From positions 1 through 64,000 of the forward strand of contig NW_027018035.1 in the NCBI RefSeq assembly GCF_032854445.1: DNA of 64,000 bases, in the 5' to 3' direction. Under the pieces are notes generated by a model. The model saw only the letters and a program-made list of their open reading frames with translations. It did no database searches and was not told the origin of the DNA. A program made the translations under genes and the position numbers. Source of the DNA: Liolophura sinensis (taxonomy: Eukaryota; Mollusca; Polyplacophora; Chitonida; Chitonidae). Position 1 is the first letter of the stretch; each line of letters opens with the position of its first letter. This document shows, piece after piece, positions 22,995-32,099 of the stretch.

Positions 22995-25900
22995 ATAATT
23001 TATGACAACATCGCCGGCGATGCTGTGAAATAAATCATATATAGAGTTGACTGTGTAGAATCTTTGCCTTAACATGAGCAAAGTCTAAACAGTCAACCAG
23101 GATATGTTTGATACCAATTGGGCATCACGTCCAACACACTCGGGAGCACTGAGCCCATACAGGGTAAAATTGTGTGTTAGATGAGAATGCCCAATACAAC
23201 ACCTCGTTAAAACTACTTTGTCTCTACGAGACATTTGACAAGACAGTATAGGCATTGTAGCCAATGACAGGTTGAATAGTATGCACTTTATTATGGATCT
23301 GCAAGTCCCATTCACCCTGCCACAGGCGACAAATATATTTAAGAATATTAGTCTTCACGTCATTATAAGGGATTTTAACTTTTGATATGGATTTATTTAG
23401 GGCAGTCTTTGCCTCCCTGTCCACGACTGTCTTTCCGTGGATACCAGTATGACTTGATACCCAACAGAATATAATATCTTTACGTCTTTTAATTAGTTTT
23501 CTATGTAAGGCTAACATTTCCAGAATAAGTGGATTTTTAAAAAACAATTTTATGCTGTATTGCCAAAAGGCAGGGGAGCGAGTTACTGCATATCATTCCC
23601 TACTGGGCACGCCCAGAGAAAACATATGATAAGGCCAACAGTATAGCCCTTGCCTCTGCAGAAAAGATTGAAGATGAAGGTGGCAAGCGAAAAGAGAAAA
23701 GGCTGATCTAAGACAGCCGCAGCCCTGTCTCCATCCTTTGACCCATCACTATATATAAATCTGGATAATTAGCCTTAATTTCAGCAAAACCTTGCTGAAT
23801 TATAAGACGATTTATTATATTTACGTAGATCAAATATCAGTTTAGGTTGTGGGAGAAGCCATGGAGGGGACTCCGGAAAAGAAAGCGGAGATATGTCCCC
23901 AAGTTTAATGTTGGCTTTCACAATATGGTCCATAATACGAACACCGAACGAAGGGATCTTGTTAGGACATTTAGTATATTTGTCTACATATAATGGATTG
24001 AAAACACTGTCGAAGGCACGGTTTGTTGGATGTGCTTTAAGCGTTGTAGCATATTGAAGGCTCAGTTTTTTACGCCTGTGATGTAAAGAAGGCTCGTTAG
24101 CCTCTACGTATAAACTCTCTACTGGGAAGGTTCTAAAAGCACCAAGGCTGAGCCTCAAACCTTGATGATGGACCGGATGCAACATTTTAGTATACTACTT
24201 CCTCGCGGAACCGTAAATGATGGATCCATAATCCAATTTAGACCTTACCCGAGAAGTTAAGTAAAATAGATCGGTCAGCACCCCAATCGGTGCTAGAAAC
24301 GACCTTAATTATATCGAGAGCCTTTGTACAATTAGCTTTAAGCATTTTCATATGAGGTATAAATGATAATTTTTTATCGAATATAACCAACAATTTTCAC
24401 TCGTTTACCATAAAAATTAAGTTCACAATCTACATGAAATTTCCGTTGATAATAAAAATGCATACCGACGGTTTTAGACGCAGAAAGTCTAAAACCATTG
24501 GCAACTGCCCAATTCTCGATCTTATTGAGACAAAGCTGCAGTTGCCGCTCGATATTATTCATAATTTTAGCACGGTAGAATGTAAGGAAATCATAAAGAA
24601 CCCTCAGTGCCAGTTGTCAATGCTTTAGCCAAACTGTTAATTTTTATGCTAAACAGAGTTGGTGAAAGAATACAGAATACAGATTACATAAAAATTCTGA
24701 GATAAATATTGGTAATCCGCTTTAAGTCCCATATCCGCAAGGTCTTTTAAAATACCATATTTTCATGTGGTGTCGTAGGCCTTTTCAAGGTCAAAAAGTA
24801 TCGACACACATGTTTGTTATTGATGAAGCCATTGGGAACAAAGGTTTCGAATCGAACAAGGTGATCCATGGTAGATCTACCTTGACGAAAACCACATTGA
24901 ATATTAGAAAGTAACTTGTTGGTTTCAATAAACCAAACAAGTCTATAATTAATCCCCTGTTCCATAGTATTACAGACACAGCTGGTAAGAGCTATGGGAC
25001 GGTAATTATTTGGATCAGTATGATCCTTACTCGGTTTAGGAACCATGATAATACACGCATTCTTCCATGATGATGGAGACATACCAGTTATTCAAATATC
25101 ATTAAGCAAGTCCAAGAGAGTCTCCAGTGGCTCAGGTGATAAATGATTCAGAAACTTATAATATACGTTATTAGGACCACAAACGATATCGTGGGCCTTT
25201 CTTAACGCAGTTTTAAGTTCCTTGATATTAAAAAGGACAATTATAATCTTCTAAATTTTTAGCAGAAAGGGGCAATTTGATTTTCTCATTCTGGCTTTTA
25301 ATATGTTTGAATTCTGAAGTAAAATTCTCAGAAGAAGATTTCTGGAAATTGTCTCAGCTAATGTATTGGCTATATCAGATGGAGAGGCGAATATATTATC
25401 TCCATCTTTTAAATGCTGGACTTTTGCTTTATTGTATTTGCCCTTAAGTTTCTGAACCATGTTTCAGACCTTACACATGGGTGTTTTCGAAATGCCCGAA
25501 ATAAAGTTCCGCCAAAAAGATCGTCTCTTGGACTTGATTAATCGATGAGCCTTAGCTCTAAAAATACAAACCTGGCTTAAGTTATTAAAATTAGGACATA
25601 TACTAAAATTTCGCTTAGCCTTCTTGCGGTCCTTATCATACCAGGGTTTACCTTTGGATTATGGATTTGCCGAGGTTTTAGGGATTGTTCTATCGGCAGC
25701 TCGTAAAACAAGCTCGTTAAATTTTAATATAGAATCATCTACTGCATTAAGAATCTCTGGGGGGGCCTCCATGGCTCAGTCGGTTAAAGCGCTAGTGCAG
25801 CGTAATGACCCAGAAGTCTCTCACCAATGCGGTCTCTGTGAGTTCAAGTCCAGCTCATGCTGGCTTCCTCTCCGGCCGTACGTGAGAAGGTCTGACAGCA

Positions 25901-26766
25901 ACATGCGGATGGTCGTGGGTTTCCCCCGGGTTCTGCCCGGTTTCCACCCACCATAATGCTGTCCGCCGTCGTATAAGTGAAATATTCTTGAGTATGGCGT
26001 AAAACACCAATCAAAAAAAAAAAAAAAAAATCTCTGGAGTTATATCAGCCTCACAGAACATCCCAAATGCGATCCAATCTGCTTTATCGAATTTCCATCT
26101 AGCCACATGCTCTAAAGAATTAAAAGTGTTATTTTCTAGGATTATAGGGAAATGGTCACTAACACAAAGATCGTCATGCACCTTCCAAGAAAAATCAAGG
26201 AGAAGTGATGGATCTGAGATAGTGAGATCGATAGCAGAGTAAGTGCCATTACCCGGATGTAAATAGGTATTAGAACCATCACTGAAATAACACAGTCCCT
26301 CCTTCGATAAGAAGTCTTCTACTGTCTTGTCCTTATCATTTATGTTATGACTGCCTCATAGGGGGTTATCGGAATTAAGATCTCCCAATATTATAAAAGG
26401 TTTCGGCAACTGTTCTATTAAATTATGTAACTGCAAAGCTGACAAAGGAATGTTAGGTGGAATGTACGTTGAACATAATGTTATTGATTCAGACAATCAA
26501 ACACGGACGGCCTGAAAGCTATGTATGCAAAGGAACAGGGCTGTGAATAATATTGTTTTTAATGAAAATAGAAGAGCCGCCTGCAGCTCGCTCTTCTTCA
26601 TTTGAGTAATTTTTAAGAGTTATTTTATCTTTGTCAGACGTCTTCAGGTGAGTTTCATGAAGAGACAGGGCTACTGGATTTAATGATTGAACAAGCTGTG
26701 TTATTTCAATTAAATCTGCCTTAAGACCGCGACAATTCCACTGTATAATTTTGTCTAAAAAGACAT
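22995..26766 (-). pseudogene. L7 ORF2 (EN-RT-RNase H), broken
   Basis: In sense order: ORF2 ATG at 26766 in a TAATG overlap (26768-26764); EN with LQ/HETHLKTSDKDK and a MGDFNSH region, split by SINE1; linker MVQKLKGKYNKAKVQHLKDGDN (25390-25460); RT with CGFRQGRSTMDHLVRFETFVPNGF (24830-24910) and a KIENWAVANGFRLSASKTVGMHF stretch (24460-24540). The YVDD region is deleted or shifted between 24600 and 24700. Connection 23781-24185; RNase H WVSSHTGIHGKTVVDREAKTALN (23410-23470); C-terminal finger CVGRDAQLVS is damaged. Several frameshifts. Confidence 0.87.
25761..26028 (+). mobile_element. SINE1 in EN of L7, with TSD
   Basis: Near full-length SINE1 with a GGCTCAGTCGGTTA A box region and a GAGTTCAAGTCC B box, the complete central domain and a long A-run tail in place of AAAT repeats. 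The duplication AATCTCTGG is at 25752-25760 and 26029-26037. Removing it restores the EN/linker sequence gcattaagaatctctgg|agttatatcagcc found uninterrupted in L14 and L15. Confidence 0.93.
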
Positions 26767-28051
26767 TATGGAGAAAGGCGTATGGGGGATTTCTCTTTAT
26801 GTTTGAGTCGCGGACGACCCTTCCCTGGAGATCGGCAGTCAGATCTCCCTGGTGCGGGTGATGTATCCATCACCTCCGCATCTGATGTTCAAGGATCAAC
26901 GTCCTCCAAAGCTCCAAACCTATTAAAAGTTTGGACAGGGCCCCTAGTGGCCTTAGAGGGACGCTCTGTGGGGCCACTAGGTTTATTATTTTCATTACGA
27001 GATTTATTTTCAGACTTAGTTCTGGCAGATTTGTTTTTGCTTTGATCGGGTTCAGGATTATCAGTTTGTTTTGTAATATTTTCTGAGTTTGAGTTACTGT
27101 AGTGGTCTGGGTTGAACAGGAATTATGAGCAGGTTGAGCAGCAGGTTGTAAAGATAGAGAACTAGCTTTGTCGTTTACAATGGGCCAAGTCAAGGAGGTT
27201 TGAGTAGCAACAGATGCTACTCGCTTGACGGCATTGGCAGTTGAAGTCTGCCGTGAAGTATTAGGAGGCGAGACTAGTTTGCGGGCCTCCTGATACGATG
27301 TATTGTTATACTTTTTATAGCGATTATTTGTTTTTCTTTTGCAAAAAGTGGATAGTCCCTAGAGGAGGCCATTTGATCTCCACCGCAATTGCAACACTTA
27401 ACTGTGTTGCTACAGTCGAGACCATCATAACCCTCACTGCCGCACCGGAAACAAACCAGTTTATTTTTGCATTGGCCCTTGCCATAACCAAACTTTTGTC
27501 AGTTGAAATAACCTGTCGGGTTAGGGATATACACCTCCACACTAACCCTATAAGGGCCGGGGGCCTTCGTGGCTCAGTCGGTTAGCGCAGCGTAGTGAAC
27601 GAGAAGCCTCTCACCAATGCGGTCGCTGTGAGTTCGTAATGAAGCGTTTCACTCTGATAACACCCTGTGATTTCAGTTCTGTGCAGATTTCCTCTTCTGA
27701 TAAATCAATGATATCCTGATCCTTGTCACGTATAATTCCCTGACAGCTGCTCAGGGAATTATGTGGGGATGTATACAGAGGAATATCAGTTATTTTATTC
27801 AAAGCTAATAAGTTGATGGATTGTTGTTTCCGGAAACATTCAACGAGAATGTCTCCGGATGGTAATTTTTTTAATGTACCTCCTGAACCCTGCAAGGCCC
27901 TTTAAGTACAGATAGATAAACTTTTGAGGCCGGCTTCTATTCACTTTTCGTTGAGAGAACTATGCTCCGGCCAACTGTCCTGTCCGTAATCAACCGAGTC
28001 CGATAAAACCTCTAATTTCCTCTTTTTGTGAGCGCTTGAAATCGGCTGAGA
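26764..28051 (-). pseudogene. L7 ORF1 (gag-like), broken
   Basis: Antisense gag-like gene. LPSGDILVECFRKQQSINLLALNKITDIPLY and IIRDKDQDIIDLSEEEICTELKSQGV (27640-27890) form the conserved N-terminal domain. The knuckle region (27324-27542) is present but its main open frame is shifted. A SINE1 piece replaces about 100 bp downstream of the KRF(I/T) segment. The C-terminal region 26870-27193 carries the PSGPTERPSKA(T)R-like stretch. The N-terminal ~60 codons continue at 30592-30640. Confidence 0.83.
27558..27635 (+). mobile_element. SINE1 5' fragment (tRNA-like head only)
   Basis: Only the A box and B box part of SINE1, ending at GCTGTGAGTTC. It replaces about 100 bp of L7 ORF1. Loss of a SINE 3' end is not expected for a normal insertion, so a later deletion probably removed both the SINE 3' part and the LINE sequence. 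Confidence 0.85.
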
Positions 28052-28413
28052 AAAATGAGTGAGTGGTTGGGGTTTAACGTCGTACTCAACAGCTTTTCAG
28101 TCATATGACGACGAAGGAATCCTTCGGGTGCATGTACATGTAATGTGCCACCTTGTTGCAGGACGGATTTCCACCCCTCTTTTATCTAGTGCTGCTTCAC
28201 TGAGACGACTTACCGAAGGCAAGTAAGCCGCCCAGCCCGAGCCATTATATTGATACTGGTCAACCAGTCGTTGCACTATCCCCCTTTATGCTAAACGCCA
28301 AGCGAGGAAGTTAGAACTTCCTCTTTTAAAGTCTTAGGTGTGACTCGATCAAGGATTGATCCTGGATCTACCGGTCCCGAAGCGGACGCTCTACCAACTG
28401 TGCTATCCTCTTC
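28052..28413 (-). mobile_element. SINE2, full-length with tRNA-like head
   Basis: Antisense SINE2 and the only copy here with its head. The reverse complement starts GAAGAGGATAGCACAGTTGG with A box TAGCACAGTTGGTAGAGCG (28388-28406), a B box-like GGATCAATCC (28353-28362), the GAGGAAGTT/AACTTCCTC inverted repeat (28304-28323), the core, the 3' hairpin and the CACTCA-type tail. A possible 8-bp duplication AAAAATGA lies at 28051-28058 and 28414-28421, but its left copy overlaps the tail, so it is uncertain. Confidence 0.9.
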
Positions 28414-28985
28414 AAAAATGAAAAGAAATCATAAATCATAAAATGTAAAAAAATAATATCTTATCAGGAAGCGAAGCGTCTGGTCTCTGCCACACATGGC
28501 CTTATTACATCTACATATGCAAATGTTGTTAGGAAAACCACTGTTTCTGTGAGGGTCCAAACAACTTTTACTTGGCCCATTGACAAAGAACAGGCACAGA
28601 AACTGGTCATGAAACCTTTGGGTGACACGACCAGTTCATCAGCACAAACCGATTTAAACTTTCCTGAAAAACAGAATTCTCCTGCAGTATCCGAAAACAC
28701 ACCATGTCCTAATAAATTAAAATCCCATAGACCAGTATAACCTTCACGGAAAGCAACGGGTGACGAAAATAAATCAGACAAAAATCTTAAAAAGGATAAA
28801 CCTAGTGCCCCCTTGGAGCGTCCCTTTAAGGCCATTAGGGACCCAGTCCAAACTTATAATAAGTTGGAGGACTTTGATCCTTCAATTTCACGTGCAGACC
28901 TGATGGGTACACCGTCTGCACCTGGGAGATCTCCTAGTAGATCGTCCTCGGTCCAGACAAATCTCCTATACGTCTTCCTCCATAA
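28414..28985 (+). pseudogene. L8 ORF1, C-terminal part
   Basis: C-terminal half of the gag-like protein, after the zinc knuckles: a QTTFTWPIDKEQAQK segment, SAPLERPFKAIRDPVQTYNK and the serine/arginine-rich tail SAPGRSPSRSSSVQTN. The other copies read (S/N)WTWPI-NDKP here, so L8 is somewhat diverged. The ORF ends at TAA 28983-28985, overlapping the ORF2 ATG. Confidence 0.8.
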
Positions 28986-29785
28986 TGTCTTCCTTAGACA
29001 AAATTATACAGTGGAATTGTCGAGGTCTTAAGGTAAATTTTATTGAAATAACACAGCTAGTTCAATCTTTAAACCCAGTAGCCCTGTGTCTTCAGGAAAC
29101 TCACATGAAGAAATGTTACAAAGATAAATCATCTCTTAAAAATTATACACTTGACAGCACTTATTCTAATGAGAAAGAGCGAGCTTGTGGCGGCTCCTCT
29201 ATCTTCGTAAATAATAATATAATTCACAGCCCTGTTGATGTCGTTCCTGAGCTTCAGGTTGTGGGCGTCCGTGTTTCTTTGTCGGAAACAGTTACATTAT
29301 GTTCGCTATATATTCCTCTTCACTCTTGTTTGACAGTCTCTGAATTACATAACTTGAAAAAACAGCTGCCATCCCCTTTTATAATTATGGGGGATTTTAA
29401 TGCCCATAACCCCTTATGTGGTAGTAATAGTATAAATAATAAAGGCAAAATATTGGAAGATTTTTTATCGAACTGTTATTTCAATAATGGTTCTAATACC
29501 TATTTACATCCAGGTAATGGTTCATATTCTGCTATTGATCTCACTATCACGGATCCATCACTGTTCCCGGATTTTCCTTGGAGGGTGCATGGCGGTTTCT
29601 GTGGTAATGGCCACTTTCCTATTGTCCTGGAGCATCTCACCTTTAATTCTGTAGAGCGTGTAGCCAGGTGGAAATTTGATGAAGCAGATTGGGTGGCATT
29701 TGAGATGCTCTGTGAGGCTAATATCACTCCAGAGAATCTCAATGCTGCTGCTAATCCTTTGTTAAAATTCAATGAACTTATATGA
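28985..29785 (+). CDS. L8 ORF2 endonuclease domain, 266-codon open frame
   Basis: The longest EN frame free of stops in the window. The APE-type endonuclease nicks target DNA to start target-primed reverse transcription. Visible motifs are WNCRG (Asn11), LQETH (Glu38), GDFNAHN (Asp137, Asn139) and SAIDLTI (Asp185). The last catalytic motif, SDH in L4, L14 and L15, reads GNGH here (208-210), so the general-base Asp is lost and activity is unlikely. The start ATG is in the TAATG overlap with ORF1. The frame ends at TGA at 29783-29785, where other copies continue LRAADRTIPK, so the domain is cut off from the RT. Confidence 0.85.
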   Translation: MSSLDKIIQWNCRGLKVNFIEITQLVQSLNPVALCLQETHMKKCYKDKSSLKNYTLDSTYSNEKERACGGSSIFVNNNIIHSPVDVVPELQVVGVRVSLSETVTLCSLYIPLHSCLTVSELHNLKKQLPSPFIIMGDFNAHNPLCGSNSINNKGKILEDFLSNCYFNNGSNTYLHPGNGSYSAIDLTITDPSLFPDFPWRVHGGFCGNGHFPIVLEHLTFNSVERVARWKFDEADWVAFEMLCEANITPENLNAAANPLLKFNELI

Positions 29786-30583
29786 ACAGCAGCCGACAGA
29801 ACCATACCAAAGGCCTCGACAAATCCGAAGTCTAAAAGTAAGCCCTCGTATGATAATGACTGTCGCAAAGCCATAAAGGACCATAAAAGTCCGAGCGCAG
29901 ATTTAATCATTGTTCTCGTTATAACAACTTAAACCAGGTTCGTGTATTGAGTGCTAAAGCTCGTCGATTACTCAAGTCCAAGAGACGATCTTGTTGGCGA
30001 AACTTTGTTTCAGGCATTACGTCAAAAACACCCATGCGTAAGGCCTGGAACATGGTTCAGAAACTTAAGGGCAAAAACAATAAAGCCAAAGTTCAGCATT
30101 TAAGAAGTGGAGACACTTTATTAACATCTTTGCCTGATATATCCAATAAACTAGCTGAAAATATTTCAGAAATCAGAGCATTGCAGAGAATTGCACTTCT
30201 GAGTTTTAGCATATTAAAAAACAAAAGGAGAAAATACAATTACCTTTTATTCTAATAATGTGGAAGATTATAATCAGCCGTTTTCGATTGAGGACCTTAA
30301 AACTTCATTGAAAAAGGCACATGATACTGCCTGCGGCCCAGATAATATAAGTTTCTGAACCATTTACCTTCTGAGCCACTGGAGACTCTCTTGGACTTGG
30401 TTAATGATATTTGGATAACTGGTAATTTTTCATCGTCTTGGAGGGAGGCGTGTACTATCCCGGTTCCTAAACCGGGTACGGATCATACCGATCCAAATAA
30501 TTACCGTCTTATAGCTCTTACCAGCTGTAAGACTATGGAACGAATGATAAACGACAGACTTGTTTGGTTTCTTGATGCTATCC
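29786..30583 (+). pseudogene. L8 ORF2, linker and RT fingers
   Basis: Continuation of ORF2 after the TGA: AADRTIPKASTNPKSKSKP, VLSAKARRLLKSKRRSCWRNFVSGITSKTPMRKAWNMVQKLKGKNNKAKVQHLR (29947-30110), then RT LLDLVNDIWITGNFSSSWREACTIPVPKPGTDHTDPNNYR (30391-30510) and CKTMERMINDRLVWFLDA. It is truncated before motif A. The basic linker is characteristic of the family. Confidence 0.85.
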
Positions 30584-30591
30584 GGGCCGGT

Positions 30592-30637
30592 GGCTGAGAG
30601 GAAGGCCTGGTAGTTAATTGAAAGGTTTGACGAAGAC

Positions 30638-30673
<36 letters not shown>

Positions 30674-31350
30674 CACCCCATATGTTGCCCACCCACCACG
30701 AAGTGCCAACAAGGGCGATGCCTGAACCTGGGAATACCCGGCAGGAAAGACACCAAGAACTCCATGTGAGGCAGACTCGAACAGATTGATTTATACCAAA
30801 GGTTAAATTCAATCTACTCGATTGACCAATGAGCCACCACCTCAAAACATAGTCTCGTAAACGGCATACTCGAACAGATTGATTTATACCAAAGGTTAAA
30901 TTCAATCTACTCGATTGACCAATGAGCCATCGCCTCAAAACGTAGTCCCGTAAACGAAGTTTCAGAAATAACGTATATTCTTTAAGGAATGATGTTATGG
31001 AGAAATTCTCGGACATCGCAGAGGCAAGACATGACCAAGCTGATTGATCGCACCGGGCCCATCCGACCTCTAGTCTCTCTCCAAGTAAGGGCCAAAGTGA
31101 CGTGTTGGGTGCAAGGATCTCGAAAGACCAACACGCCCTCAGCCGCCAGTATCCCGTCCCAGGAGATTACGGGTCGCAACCCACGGCAAACAGGTAGCTC
31201 CCCGGTTGCCTCTCACACAACTGAGAAGATGTGAGCCTATTGTATTCACCGGGCTCACACAGTAGAGCTCTAGGTTAGTCGTCCTTTACGACAAGCTTGC
31301 CTAGAGGGCTGAGGTCTTATTCTTATCATCCCGAAAACCCCACGGGGGAA
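30592..31350 (-). mobile_element. LINE-A L7, 5'UTR and ORF1 start
   Basis: Antisense 5' end that completes L7: first ORF1 codons (the NLSINVSS region), a TA tract of about 30 bases (30641-30670) just upstream of the start, and the 5'UTR to the cccacgggggaatc terminus near 31347. Within it the block actcgaacagattgatttataccaaagg is present twice (about 30776 and 30868), a ~90-bp local duplication. ATG is mutated in this copy. Confidence 0.85.
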
Positions 31351-31965
31351 TCATAAAAGAAAACACAAATATAAAGTATTATTTTGAACTTAATCTTAAA
31401 TATGGGCTAATCTGTTTCAATTCTTTGAGCCCCGTGGGAAGAAATCTGCCAAGAACGGAATATAAGCGTCAAATCCGACATTCATTTACCATTTGTAGTC
31501 CGTAAAGGGTGTTCCAAGTCGATAATCGCAAGATCCTTTTCCAAAACAACGTTTAACACTAGCTCCCAAAGACAAAGGTATGTAAGAAATTATACAAATA
31601 AAGAGTAAAGCCGGTAACACACAAGAGAAAAGCGGTCATCAATTTTCAATGATGCTCTGCAGACAATGAATATTTCAGGCATGAATTCCGTATCGAAGTT
31701 CAAATTCGTAGTCCGTGAAAAAGTTCCATGTCAAATAACAATTAAACAAATATCTCAGTCGCGCCTTAATTGCGACTATTTATAAAGGCATCATGCTGAT
31801 GTAATTAGCATGGCTACTTTTCCGGCCCCTAGCCCCAAGTTAAGCGGTATTAGATACAGGTCCAAAATGACGAGCGTTACAGACCCTAACCGATCAGATT
31901 GTGATTCAAAAGTAACGGACGATTATGTCTTTCCCGTAAATATGTAAAGATATCATGCTACAAGA

Positions 31966-32095
31966 TGCGCCATCTATGATGTTACACATGACATACACGA
32001 TAGACGGTTACACTGGGCAACCAACGCCATTGATGTTGGTAAATACCGTGTACATGATAGATGTGTACATAGGGATAACAGCGCCGTCTATGTGG
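31966..32095. repeat. 57-bp tandem repeats in the Penelope 3' region
   Basis: About 2.3 diverged units with period 57; CGCC(A/G)T starts lie at 31968, 32025 and 32082, each followed by ctatgatgtt-like and acatgatagatgtgtacat-like strings. Related but more degenerate units occur at 5158-5330 in P2, so the array is part of the element. Confidence 0.75.
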
Positions 32096-32099
32096 TTGA

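Larger units (their letters stand above)
22850..28051 (-). mobile_element. LINE-A copy L7, main part
   Basis: Long antisense copy, from a 3'UTR lacking its last ~150 bases (22850) through the C-terminus, RNase H, connection, RT, linker, EN and ORF1 to 28051. It appears to resume at 30592 with the ORF1 start and a full 5'UTR (to 31350). The 8-bp string GGCTGAGA occurs at both breakpoints (28044-28051 and 30592-30599). It contains a SINE1 (25761-26028) and a SINE1 fragment (27558-27635). Confidence 0.88.
28414..30583 (+). mobile_element. LINE-A copy L8 (ORF1 3' part to RT)
   Basis: Sense fragment starting inside ORF1, with complete EN, linker and the RT finger region, ending within the MERMINDRLVWFLD codons. 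It has neither a 5' nor a 3' LINE end. Together with the SINE2 at 28052-28413 it forms a 2.5-kb block lying between the two parts of L7. Confidence 0.88.

Noticed and set aside
28345-28413. tRNA gene on the minus strand
   Set aside because: tRNA-like head of SINE2; acceptor and anticodon arms are imperfect and it is followed by the SINE2 body.
30641-30670. (TA)n tract as an independent microsatellite
   Set aside because: The same tract occurs just before the ORF1 ATG in several LINE-A copies, so it belongs to the element's 5'UTR.
31424-31458. Fusion of a LINE-A 5' terminus scrap to a gag scrap beside P3
   Set aside because: Matches of about 14 and 18 bases only; too short to separate from chance.
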